A stretch of 64,000 nucleotides of DNA, taken from Actinoplanes philippinensis (lineage in GTDB: Bacteria > Actinomycetota > Actinomycetes > Mycobacteriales > Micromonosporaceae). Location of the stretch: assembly GCF_900113015.1 (NCBI RefSeq), contig NZ_FONV01000011.1, positions 62,001 through 126,000 of the forward strand. The letters run 5' to 3'. The notes under the pieces are model-generated. The model worked only from the letters and a program-made list of their open reading frames with translations. It was not told the origin of the DNA and ran no database searches. The translations under genes and the position numbers were made by a program. Below are positions 21,164 to 29,772 of this stretch, in pieces; position 1 is the first letter of the stretch, and the number at the start of each line of letters is the position of its first letter.

Positions 21164-21251
21164 GCGTCCATCCAACCATGTCCGCCCCCGCCGGCCGGAC
21201 GGCGTGCCGGTGACCCGCCCCACGGGTGCAAATCCCCAGCCGGCAGCCACC

Positions 21252-21276
21252 GCCGGATCAGCGTCACCGATCCGGC
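21252..21276 (-). terminator. Terminator-like hairpin after the ROK gene
   Basis: Perfect 8-bp stem GCCGGATC / GATCCGGC around a 9-nt loop, 26 bp beyond the stop of the ROK regulator. No T-run follows. It separates the ROK gene from the ABC ATPase gene. Confidence 0.45.
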
Positions 21277-21301
21277 GCCACCCGCCGGCCGGGCGGCGCC
21301 G

Positions 21302-22480
21302 TCAGTCGGTGGTGGAGCCGAAGACCTCGTCGCGGACGGCGTCGAGGGCCGTGCGGAGCGCGCCGTGCAGGACCGGTTCGGAGGCGACGCCGGTGACCAC
21401 GACCTTCGGGGAGACGAGGGTGATCGCGGCGACCTCGCGTTCCACCCGGTCGGCGAGGGCGGGGCCGCCGGCCCGGCTGACCTCACCGGCCAGGACGACC
21501 AGCGGCGGGTCGAGGACCGCGCAGGTGGCGGCGACGCCGAGGGCGAGGCGGCGGGCTAGCTCGTCGAGGACCGGCTCACCGGCCGGGCCGGCCGCGACGG
21601 CGGCACGCACCACGTCGGCGGCCTCGGCGCCACGGAAGCCGAACTGTTTGCCGATGGCCTTGACCGCGTCGGCGCCGGCGATCGCCTGGAACGCGCCCTT
21701 GACTCCGCGCCGGGACGCGTTGTGCGGCACCTCGGCCCCACCGACCGGCAGGTAGCCGATCTCCCCGGCCGCACCGGTGGCGCCCTGGTGGAGACGGCCG
21801 TTGATGACCGTGGCCAGACCGACGCCCCGGCCGATCCAGACCAGGGCGAAATCGGTCACTCCGGCGGCGGCGCCGGTGCTCGACTCGGCCACCGCGGCCA
21901 TGTTGACGTCGTTGCCGAAGAAGACCGGGATGTTCAGGTCGCGGCGCAGGTCGGCGAGGAGGCCGCGGTGCCAGCGGGGCAGGTCGTGAGCGAACGAGAT
22001 CTCGCCGGACTGGGGATCGACCAGGCCGGGGGTGCCTAGCACGACGCGGCGGACCGAGGACATGTCGGCGCCGGCCTCACCAGCGGCCTGGACGACGGCG
22101 TTGTGCACGACGCCGACCGGGTCGTCGGTGTCCTTGGTGCTCTGCTCGACGCGGCTGATCACGGCGCCGGTGATGTCGGCACAGGCGGCGACGACCCCGT
22201 CCGGCCCGACCTCGGCGCCGATGACGTGGGCGCTGCCCGGGGTGACCGCGTAGAGCTGGGCGTTCGGACCGCGGCCGCCGGCCTGCTCGCCGACCCGGCG
22301 GACCAGCCCGCGCTCCTCCAGGCGTTCCACCAGCTGCGAGGCGGTGACCTTGCTGAGGCCGGTCATCTCGCCGAGCTGGGCCCGGGTGAGCGGGCCTCGG
22401 GTGAGCAGCAGGTCCAGCGCGGCGCGGTCGTTGAGAGCGCGCAGCAACCGGGGTGTGCCCGGTAGGCGAGTGGCGGCCAT
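21302..22480 (-). CDS. ROK-family transcriptional repressor
   Basis: A 392-residue NagC/XylR-type regulator. Residues 15-80 are a winged helix (LTRAQLGEMTGLSKVTASQLVERLEERGLV). Residues 85-380 are a ROK sugar-kinase fold with GTPGLVDPQSGE, FFGNDVNMAAVAE and ATGAAGEIGYLPVGG. The usual zinc-motif cysteines (CxCGxxGC) are absent; that region reads ASRRGVKGAF. It is therefore likely a sugar-responsive DNA-binding protein without the kinase zinc site. It is divergent from the GH3 gene with 170 bp between starts, so regulation of that glycosidase and itself is likely. TAGTATTAG and AGGGGA lie just upstream of the ATG. Confidence 0.9.
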   Translation of the reverse strand: MAATRLPGTPRLLRALNDRAALDLLLTRGPLTRAQLGEMTGLSKVTASQLVERLEERGLVRRVGEQAGGRGPNAQLYAVTPGSAHVIGAEVGPDGVVAACADITGAVISRVEQSTKDTDDPVGVVHNAVVQAAGEAGADMSSVRRVVLGTPGLVDPQSGEISFAHDLPRWHRGLLADLRRDLNIPVFFGNDVNMAAVAESSTGAAAGVTDFALVWIGRGVGLATVINGRLHQGATGAAGEIGYLPVGGAEVPHNASRRGVKGAFQAIAGADAVKAIGKQFGFRGAEAADVVRAAVAAGPAGEPVLDELARRLALGVAATCAVLDPPLVVLAGEVSRAGGPALADRVEREVAAITLVSPKVVVTGVASEPVLHGALRTALDAVRDEVFGSTTD

Positions 22481-22497
22481 AACTCAGTCCCCTAATA

Positions 22498-22519
22498 CTA
22501 AGGATTCTTTCCTGTTACA
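22498..22519. promoter_or_regulatory. Candidate ROK operator and divergent promoters
   Basis: The AT-rich block between the ROK and GH3 genes contains, on the minus strand, AGGAAAGAATCCTTAG. Its AGGA and TCCT arms are 5 nt apart, which resembles the TTAGGAAA...TCCTAA operators I recall for actinobacterial ROK regulators. A minus-strand -10-like TAGTAT and a plus-strand -10-like TACAGT flank it. The assignment rests on position and shape only. Confidence 0.4.
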
Positions 22520-22650
22520 GTGTCGACGCACGACACGCAGCCGCAGCGTAACGGTAGGCAATGTCGCCGACCGGAAGGTGGCTATCGACTCCGAGCGATC
22601 ATGGCAGCTCGTGGCCCCTCGCGGCCAGAGTTGCGCATCGGAAGGACACC

Positions 22651-24336
22651 ATGGCGATCGACCCGGGCCTCCGCCGGCTGGCCCTGCGCACCCTTCTCGC
22701 CGCGTTCCCGGGGGCCGTCGCGCCGTCGTGGGCGGGCGATCTCCTGCTCGACGGGCTGGCCGGGCACACCCTGTTCGGCGGCAACGTGGTCGATCCCGGA
22801 CAGGTCGCCGATCTGACCGCCCAGCTGCGGTCGGCCCGCGCGGACGTGCTGATCGCGATCGACGAGGAGGGTGGCGACGTCACCCGGCTCGGGCACCGGA
22901 CCGGTAGCGCGTACCCCGGAAACGCCGCCCTCGGCGCCGCCGGCAACCTGGACCTGACCCGCCGGGTGTACGCCGCGATCGGCGCCGACCTGGCCGCCGC
23001 CGGCATCAACCTGGACCTGGCGCCGACCGTCGACGTCAACACCGCCGACGACAACCCGATCATCGGCACCCGGTCGTTCGGGGCGGATCCGGCGCTCGTC
23101 GCACGGCACACCGCCGCCGCCGTCACCGGCCTCCAGTCCAGCGGGGTGGCGGCCTGCGCGAAGCACTTCCCCGGGCACGGCGCCACCGTCACCGACTCCC
23201 ATCTGGAGTTGCCGACCGTCGACGTGCCACTGTCCCTGCTGCGCTCCCGGGATCTGCCGCCGTTCGCCGCCGCCGTCGAGGCCGGGGTGCGGTCCGTGAT
23301 GAGCGCCCACATCCGGGTGCCGCAGCTGACCGGCGACGGTCCGGCCACCTTCAGCCGGTCCGCGCTGAACGGGCTCCTCCGCGACGAGCTGGGCTTCCGC
23401 GGAGCGATCGTCACCGACGCCCTGGAGATGCGCGGCGCGGCGGGCGCTGCCGGAAGCATCCCGCGCGCCGCCGTCGCCGCCCTGGCCGCCGGCGCCGACC
23501 TGCTCTGCATCGGCGCCGTCGTCACCCTCGAACTCGTCGAAGCGGTTGCCACCGAGATCGCCACCGCCACCCGCGACGGCCGCCTCCCCCTGACCCGCCT
23601 GGAGAACGCCGCCGAACGCACCGCCGACCTGGCCGCCGGGAGCGGCCCGCCGCCCAGGACCACGACAACGGCAGACCCCAAGACAGAACCAGCCGCCATG
23701 GGTACGCCCGAAGCAGCCGGCGCACCCACGCCGGCCCGCCACACCCCGGCCCCCTCCGCCGCGGGCCCGGCCGCGGCCACAACAGCCACCCGCAGCCCGA
23801 ATCCCTCCGACGCGAGCCCGGCCACGGCCACAACAGCCACCCGCAACCCGGACCCCTCCCCCGCGAGCCGGCCCGATGTCGCGCTCGGGGTGGAGGCCGC
23901 CCGCCAGGGGATGCGGTTCGAGGGGTCGGACGACCGGCTGCGGAACCCGCTCGTGGTGCGGTTCGTCGCGGGGTACTCGATCGCCGAGGGCAAGGTGCCG
24001 TGGGGTCTCGCGCCGCACCTGGCGACCGCCGAGGAGATCGAGGTGGTGGCCGCCGACGCGACGGTCGAGTCGATCACGGAGCGTGCCGGCGACCGCCCGA
24101 TCGTGGTCGTCGGCCGACGCCTGCACAACTCCCCCGCGGCCCGGACCCTGATCGAGAAGCTGGCCGCCGACCGCCCGGTGGGCGTGGTCGAGATGGGCTG
24201 GCCGTCGGCGTGGCGGCCGACCGGCGTGGACGCCTTCGTGATCACCCACGGCGCCGCCCTGGCCAACAGCCGCGCCGCGGCCGAGGCTCTCGGCCTGGTC
24301 GCCGGAGCCGTCCCGGCTGCGCCGGCACACCCCTGA
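22651..24336 (+). CDS. Glycoside hydrolase family 3 protein (NagZ/beta-N-acetylglucosaminidase-like)
   Basis: A 561-residue protein without a signal peptide. The first 335 residues are a GH3 barrel with AIDEEGGDVTRLG, the NagZ hallmark KHFPGHGATVTDSHLELP (the His/Asp loop of this subfamily), and the likely nucleophile Asp in IVTDALEMRGA. A Pro/Ala/Thr linker (about 336-410) with a duplicated 17-residue unit follows. A C-terminal alpha/beta domain of about 150 residues completes it. A role in muropeptide or chitin-derived amino-sugar recycling is likely. ATG 22651 has GGAAGGAC upstream; an earlier in-frame ATG at 22561 lacks one. It is divergent from the ROK gene. Confidence 0.88.
   Translation: MAIDPGLRRLALRTLLAAFPGAVAPSWAGDLLLDGLAGHTLFGGNVVDPGQVADLTAQLRSARADVLIAIDEEGGDVTRLGHRTGSAYPGNAALGAAGNLDLTRRVYAAIGADLAAAGINLDLAPTVDVNTADDNPIIGTRSFGADPALVARHTAAAVTGLQSSGVAACAKHFPGHGATVTDSHLELPTVDVPLSLLRSRDLPPFAAAVEAGVRSVMSAHIRVPQLTGDGPATFSRSALNGLLRDELGFRGAIVTDALEMRGAAGAAGSIPRAAVAALAAGADLLCIGAVVTLELVEAVATEIATATRDGRLPLTRLENAAERTADLAAGSGPPPRTTTTADPKTEPAAMGTPEAAGAPTPARHTPAPSAAGPAAATTATRSPNPSDASPATATTATRNPDPSPASRPDVALGVEAARQGMRFEGSDDRLRNPLVVRFVAGYSIAEGKVPWGLAPHLATAEEIEVVAADATVESITERAGDRPIVVVGRRLHNSPAARTLIEKLAADRPVGVVEMGWPSAWRPTGVDAFVITHGAALANSRAAAEALGLVAGAVPAAPAHP
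23761..23862. repeat. 51-bp duplicated linker unit in the GH3 gene
   Basis: Two adjacent 51-bp units (23761-23811, 23812-23862) encode AGPAAATTATRSPNPSD and ASPATATTATRNPDPSP. They lie in the flexible segment between the catalytic barrel and the C-terminal domain and read as a Thr/Pro-rich spacer. Confidence 0.85.
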
Positions 24337-24735
24337 AACCAGCCGGCTCGTTCTCGATGCCGTCGTGGCCCACCCGCGACAGCATCGAGGACCAGCCGCG
24401 CCGGGGCGGCCGAGAGCGATCCGGGACACCGCCGGAAGCGGTGCCGGAACGAGGGCCGCATCACGGTGCGTGACGAGGGGTGCGCTTGTCGTCACGACTG
24501 TCCGGTAATGGGCGAAACTTCTGGGCGAAACGGACCCACCGAACGGTCAATCCGCCTACGCTGCGCTTCCCTCCGCGTTGCCACGTCACCTAGCGTGATG
24601 GCCAGAAGGTGGGTCTGGGGAAACGTCGCGGAACTCGGCTCGGGACCAGTTCGACTCCGCGGCGCAGACGGTGAGCCGGATTTCGGCAGGGCTTCGGGAG
24701 CTGCCCGCCGAAGTCCGGCTCACCAAAAAAGCCGA
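24337..24735. other. 399-bp intergenic region between convergent GH3 and gdh genes
   Basis: No coding sequence with a credible ribosome site or protein character is seen. It holds two stem-loops: CGTGACGA / TCGTCACG at 24469-24496 and a long imperfect one at 24673-24721. An A6 run lies at 24725-24730. Most likely it carries the transcript ends of both convergent genes. Confidence 0.6.
24673..24721. terminator. Long stem-loop downstream of gdh
   Basis: Arms of about 19-20 nt, GAGCCGGATTTCGGCAGGGC and the near complement at 24703-24721, enclose a 10-nt loop. On the minus strand a T6 run lies between the gdh stop and the hairpin instead of after it, so this is not a textbook terminator. It is still the best candidate for the gdh transcript end. 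Confidence 0.5.
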
Positions 24736-27700
24736 TCAGGCCGCTGACGTCTTGACCAGGGTACGGATCTGGCGCAGCAGCACCGAGAGCGCCGCCAACT
24801 CGGCGGGAGTGTCCTCCACGTTGCCCATGGCGTTGGACGCGCGGGCGATCGAGGCCGCGTTGACCTGGGACCACTCCGACACCCGATCCTCCGGGGCGGC
24901 CGTCGACGGCGTCGACTGGAGCACCTCGGCGGTCAGGGCGGCCAGCGCGGCATACAGGTCGTAGCGCAGCGCCATCCGGGCCAGGGTCTGCCAGCGGTCG
25001 CCCCGCGGCAGCCGGGAGATGTGCGAGAGCAGCTTGTCCACCCCGAACCGCTCGGAGAGCACGAAGTAGACCTGCGCCACCTCGCCCGGGTCCCGGTCGA
25101 TCCCGGACGCCGTCTCCAGGATGTCGAGCAGGCCGAAGCCGTAGAACACCCGGCTCACCGTCTCGGCCAGTTTCTCCGGGACGCCCTTGCCGGCCAGCTC
25201 CTCGGCCTGGCTCTCCAGCGAGCGGCGCTCCCCGCCGACGATCACCTGCGGGAGGCGGGGCAGCAGGTCGGCGACGCCGGGACGCAGTTTGGCGATCTCG
25301 CCGGCCACGTCGATCGGTGAACGGCGGGTGCTGACCAGCCAGCGGACCGCCCGGTCGAGCAGCCGCCGGGTCTCCAGGAAGACCAGGGTCTGCGCGGCGG
25401 TCGGCACCTCGTTGTCGAGCGCCTCGCCGGCCGCCCAGATCTCCGGCAGCCCGTAGACGTCGCGGATCACCACGTACGCCCGGATCACGTCGGCCGCGGA
25501 CGCCCCGCTCTCCTCCATGGCACGGTAGACGAACGACGTACCCCCGCGGTTGACCACCTCGTTGACCAGCGACGTCGAGATGATCTCGCGCCGCAGCCGA
25601 TGTCCGGCCATCCGGCCGGCGAACCGCTCGCGCAGCGGCGTCGGGAAGTACTCGGTGAGGACCGCGCTGGTCCAGGCCTCGTCGACCAGCTCGTCGGCGA
25701 GCACCTCACGCTCCAGGCTGATCTTGACGTACGCCAGGAGCACCGCGAACTCCGGAGCGGTGAGCCCTTCGCCGTTCTCGTAGCGGACGGCGAGCTCCTT
25801 GTCCGTCGGCAGGGCCTCCAGCTCCCGGTTGAGCTCACCGCGCTGCTCCAGCGAGTTGAGCATGCGCCGGTGCACCGGGAGCAGCGAATGCGCCTGTGAG
25901 CGGGCGTTGCCGAGCGCCATGGCCTGCTCGTAGTTGTCGCGCAGCACCATCTCGCCGACCTCGTCGGTCATCGCGGCGAGCATCTCGTCGCGCTCCGGGA
26001 TGGTCATCTCGCCGTCGACGACCGCGCCACCGAGCAGGATCTTGATGTTGACCTCGTGGTCGGAGCAGTCCACACCGGCCGAGTTGTCGATGAAGTCGGT
26101 GAACACCCGGCCGCCGGCCCGGGCGAACTCGATCCGCCCGCGCTGGGTGAGGCCGAGGTTGCCGCCCTCGCCGACCACCTTGACCCGCAGGTCGGCGCCG
26201 TTCACCCGGATGGCGTCGTTGCCCTTGTCACCGACCTCGGCGTGCGACTCGGAGGCCGCCTTCACGTAGGTGCCGATGCCGCCGTTGAAGAACAGGTCGA
26301 CCGGCGCCTTGAGGATCGCGCGCATCAGGTCGCCGGGGCTGATCACCGGGGCGTCGCCGAGTTGCAGCCGCTCGCGGACCTGCGGGCTGACCGGGATCGA
26401 CTTCGCCGACCTCGGATAGACGCCGCCGCCCTCGCTGATCAGGGACTTGTCGTAATCGTCCCAGGAGGAGCGGGGCAGGTCGAACAGGCGCTTGCGTTCC
26501 GCGTACGACGTCGAGGCCGTGGGATCCGGATCGAGGAAGATGTGGCGGTGGTCGAAGGCCGCGACCAGCCGGATGTGCTGCGACAGCAGCATGCCGTTGC
26601 CGAAGACGTCGCCGGACATGTCGCCGACGCCGACCACCGTGAAATCCTCGCTCTGGGTGTCGACGCCCAGGTCGCGGAAGTGTTTCTTGACCGACTCCCA
26701 CGCGCCGCGGGCGGTGATGCCCATCTTCTTGTGGTCGTAACCGGCCGAGCCGCCGGAGGCGAACGCGTCGCCCATCCAGAAGTCCTTGCCGACCGAGATC
26801 TCGTTGGCGATGTCGGAGAACGTGGCGGTGCCCTTGTCCGCCGCCACCACCAGGTACGGGTCGTCACCGTCGTGCCGGACCACGTCCTTCGGCGGGACGA
26901 TCTTGCCGGCCAGGATGTTGTCGGTCACATCGAGCAGCGCGGTGATGAAGCGCTTGTAGCACTCCACCGCCTCGTCCCGGTCGCCCGGTTTCTGCTTGAG
27001 GACGAAACCGCCCTTGGCGCCCACCGGGACGATCACCGAGTTCTTCACCATCTGCGCCTTGACCAGGCCGAGCACCTCGGTACGGAAGTCCTCGCGCCGA
27101 TCCGACCAGCGCAGACCGCCCCGCGCGACAGCGCCGAACCGCAGGTGCACGCCCTCGAATCGCGGCGAGTAGACGAAGATCTCGAACTTGGGCCGTGGCT
27201 GCGGCAGGTCCGGGATGGCCTGCGGGTCCAGCTTGAAGGCCACGTAGGACTTCGGCCGCCCCTCCGGCCCGCGCTGGAAGAAGCTGGTCCGCAGGGTCGC
27301 CTCGATCAGGGTGAGGTAGGAACGCAGGATCCGGTCCTGGTCGAGGCTCTCCACCTGGTCGAGCAGCTCGGTGATCCGGTCGCGGACCTCGCCGGCCTGC
27401 CGGGCCCGCTCGCTCTCGCCGACGGTGAGATGCGGTGAGAACCGGACCTCGAAGAGTTTCACCAGCAGCCCGGCGATCTCCGGGTACTGCGTGAAGGTCG
27501 ACTCCAGGTATCGCTCGGAGAAGACGTTGCCGGTCTGGCGCAGATACTTCGCGTAGGCGCGCAGCACCACCACCTGCCGCCAGGTGAGGCCGGCCAGCAG
27601 CACCAGCTCGTTGAAGCCGTCCACCTCGGCCTCGCCCCGCCAGGCGGCCGCGAACGCGTTCTCCACCTGCGGGCGGACCTCGGCCAGCTCGCGGTGGCCG

Positions 27701-29607
27701 CTCGGCGGCAGCAGGCCGAAGTCGTAGAGGTAGATGACACCGTCGGGGCGGCGGATCTCGTACGGCCTCTCGTCGGTGACCCGGACACCCAGCGAGTGCA
27801 GCACCGGCAGCACCGCGGACAGCATCATCGGCTCGCCGTACCGGTACACCTTGAAGCGGACGTCACGCTCGTCCGGCGTGGGAGTGCCGTCCGGCCCCAG
27901 ACGGCGACGCCGGAACAGGTGCATGGACAGCTGGCCGGGCTCCTCCAGGAGTTCCAGCTTCGCCAGGTCCTGCATCCCCTCGTACGGCGTATGGGTGTTC
28001 TTGTAACTCTCCGGGTAGGCCGAGGAGTATCGCAGGAACAGCCGCCGGGCCTGCTCGTCACCGAGTTTGCGCTCCAGCACCAGCGAGAAGTCGTCGTCCC
28101 ACATCCGGGTCGCGTCGGCCAGCAGCTCGGCCAGCTCGTTCGGCTCCAGCTGACCGGGCGGGGCTGCCGGGTCGGTCCGCACGATGAAGTGCACCCGCGC
28201 CAGCATCCGCTCGGTGACCCGGGTCGTGTAGTCGACGCCCACCCCGTTCAGCTCGCGGAGCAGGATCTCCTGCATGCGCAGCCGGTTGCCGGTGGTGAAC
28301 CGGTCACGTGGCAGGTAGATCAGGCACGAGATGAACCGGCCGTAGCCGTCGCGCCGCAGGAACAGCCGCAACTGCCGGCGCCCGGCCATCCGCAGAACGC
28401 CGATGACCGCCTCGTACAGATCATCGGTCTTGATCTGGAAGAGCTCGTCGCGCGGGTAGGTCTCGAGGATCTGCAGCAGGTCCTTGCCGGAGTGGCCACG
28501 GGGTGACAGTCCGGAACGGTCCATCACCTCCTGCACCTTGCGCTTGACCACCGGGAGCTGACGCACGCTCGTCCGGTACGCCGAACTGGAGAACAGGCCC
28601 AGGAAGCGGCGCTCGCCGACCACCTCGCCGGCGTCGTTGAACAGCTTCACGCCGATGTAGTCGAGGTACGCCGAACGGTGCACCGTGGCCCGCGAGTTCG
28701 CCTTGGTGATCACGAGGAGCCGTTTCTCCATGGCCCGCTCGTAGATCTCGGCGGCCATCTCGGCGGCCAGCCGGCGCGGTTTGCTGGCCCCGCGCAGAAT
28801 GCCCAGCCCGGTGCCCGGGACCGCGGTCAGGACGCCGTCGTCCAGCCGGTACTCCCGGTAGCCCAGGAACGTGAAGTGGTCGTCGGCAAGCCATTTGAGC
28901 AGCTCGATCGAGTCGGTGACGTCCTTGTCGGGCACCGGCAGGCCCCGATCCGAACCACGGGCGGCGGCCAGCTCGTCGGAGATGACGACGGCCCGCTGGC
29001 GCATCCGCGGCCAGTCCTCGACGGCGTCACGCACGTCGGTGAGCACCCGCCGCACCTCGTTGAGCAACTGCTCGCGGGCCTCCGGGCGGCGCACCGGGTC
29101 GATCTCGATCCGGATCCAGCTCTCCACAAGATCGCCCTCGATGGCGTCGTCGGCCTCGACGTCCGCCTCGAGCTGGGCGAGCGCGCCGAGCGGCTCGCGG
29201 CGCACCACGATCAGCGGGTGCACCATCAGGTAGACCTGCAGATTGTGGGCGGTCAGCAGCGCGATCACCGAGTCCACCAGGAACGGCATGTCGTCGGTCA
29301 CGATCCGCAGGACGCTGTGCGCCTGCGGGCCGCTCGGCTCGGTGATGGCGAGCTTCAGCTCACCGGGCAGACGATTACGAGCCAGCTCGCGGTGCTCCAC
29401 CGCGGCCGAGAACATCTCGTCGGGCGTGTATCCGATCAGCTCCTCATCCGGCGCGAACCGCCAGAAGCGGCTCACCAGCGATGCGGTGTTGTGGTCCTCA
29501 CCCGCGAGCTCGATCGCCTGGGCGACCAGCCGCTCGGCGTTCGGCACCTCGTCAACCAACAACGCGGTCTGATCAGAATCGGTCGCTGCCTCGTCGGCGA
29601 CAGCCAT
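24736..29607 (-). CDS. gdh: NAD-specific glutamate dehydrogenase, large (about 180 kDa) type
   Basis: A 1,623-residue enzyme that oxidatively deaminates glutamate to 2-oxoglutarate with NAD. This giant class has a long N-terminal regulatory region (residues 1-750, with ACT-like segments such as HSVLRIVTDDMPFLVDSVIAL). The catalytic core follows: GGLRWSDRREDFRTEVLGLVK, the active-site lysine region PVGAKGGFVLKQKPG (about 866) and the NAD-binding VVGEGGNLGLTQRGR. A helical C-terminal domain completes it. Length fits Streptomyces homologues. The ATG at 29607 follows GGGGAGCG. It is monocistronic and divergent from the penicillin-binding protein gene with 165 bp between starts. Confidence 0.97.
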   Translation of the reverse strand: MAVADEAATDSDQTALLVDEVPNAERLVAQAIELAGEDHNTASLVSRFWRFAPDEELIGYTPDEMFSAAVEHRELARNRLPGELKLAITEPSGPQAHSVLRIVTDDMPFLVDSVIALLTAHNLQVYLMVHPLIVVRREPLGALAQLEADVEADDAIEGDLVESWIRIEIDPVRRPEAREQLLNEVRRVLTDVRDAVEDWPRMRQRAVVISDELAAARGSDRGLPVPDKDVTDSIELLKWLADDHFTFLGYREYRLDDGVLTAVPGTGLGILRGASKPRRLAAEMAAEIYERAMEKRLLVITKANSRATVHRSAYLDYIGVKLFNDAGEVVGERRFLGLFSSSAYRTSVRQLPVVKRKVQEVMDRSGLSPRGHSGKDLLQILETYPRDELFQIKTDDLYEAVIGVLRMAGRRQLRLFLRRDGYGRFISCLIYLPRDRFTTGNRLRMQEILLRELNGVGVDYTTRVTERMLARVHFIVRTDPAAPPGQLEPNELAELLADATRMWDDDFSLVLERKLGDEQARRLFLRYSSAYPESYKNTHTPYEGMQDLAKLELLEEPGQLSMHLFRRRRLGPDGTPTPDERDVRFKVYRYGEPMMLSAVLPVLHSLGVRVTDERPYEIRRPDGVIYLYDFGLLPPSGHRELAEVRPQVENAFAAAWRGEAEVDGFNELVLLAGLTWRQVVVLRAYAKYLRQTGNVFSERYLESTFTQYPEIAGLLVKLFEVRFSPHLTVGESERARQAGEVRDRITELLDQVESLDQDRILRSYLTLIEATLRTSFFQRGPEGRPKSYVAFKLDPQAIPDLPQPRPKFEIFVYSPRFEGVHLRFGAVARGGLRWSDRREDFRTEVLGLVKAQMVKNSVIVPVGAKGGFVLKQKPGDRDEAVECYKRFITALLDVTDNILAGKIVPPKDVVRHDGDDPYLVVAADKGTATFSDIANEISVGKDFWMGDAFASGGSAGYDHKKMGITARGAWESVKKHFRDLGVDTQSEDFTVVGVGDMSGDVFGNGMLLSQHIRLVAAFDHRHIFLDPDPTASTSYAERKRLFDLPRSSWDDYDKSLISEGGGVYPRSAKSIPVSPQVRERLQLGDAPVISPGDLMRAILKAPVDLFFNGGIGTYVKAASESHAEVGDKGNDAIRVNGADLRVKVVGEGGNLGLTQRGRIEFARAGGRVFTDFIDNSAGVDCSDHEVNIKILLGGAVVDGEMTIPERDEMLAAMTDEVGEMVLRDNYEQAMALGNARSQAHSLLPVHRRMLNSLEQRGELNRELEALPTDKELAVRYENGEGLTAPEFAVLLAYVKISLEREVLADELVDEAWTSAVLTEYFPTPLRERFAGRMAGHRLRREIISTSLVNEVVNRGGTSFVYRAMEESGASAADVIRAYVVIRDVYGLPEIWAAGEALDNEVPTAAQTLVFLETRRLLDRAVRWLVSTRRSPIDVAGEIAKLRPGVADLLPRLPQVIVGGERRSLESQAEELAGKGVPEKLAETVSRVFYGFGLLDILETASGIDRDPGEVAQVYFVLSERFGVDKLLSHISRLPRGDRWQTLARMALRYDLYAALAALTAEVLQSTPSTAAPEDRVSEWSQVNAASIARASNAMGNVEDTPAELAALSVLLRQIRTLVKTSAA

Positions 29608-29772
29608 GGTCCGGCGCTCCCCTCACCCACGGCACTGTGGGCTCGAACGTGTCGAGGACAGCCTAGAGCCAGTCCCCCGTCACCCTCACACCCCCGGTGT
29701 GCCCATACGCGGGACAGCCGAACGGGCATCTGTTTATTACGGTTCGTTCAGCTACCCACCGAAGGGACCCTC

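Noticed and set aside
21215-21250. GGTGCAAATCC resembling the B12-riboswitch element on the plus strand
   Set aside because: The rest of the riboswitch, including the conserved GCCAGGAGACC-type segment, is missing, and the nearby genes on the plus strand are too far away to be controlled by it.
26056-27438. Plus-strand open frame inside the glutamate dehydrogenase gene
   Set aside because: Antisense of the catalytic core of a recognised enzyme, with no ribosome site.
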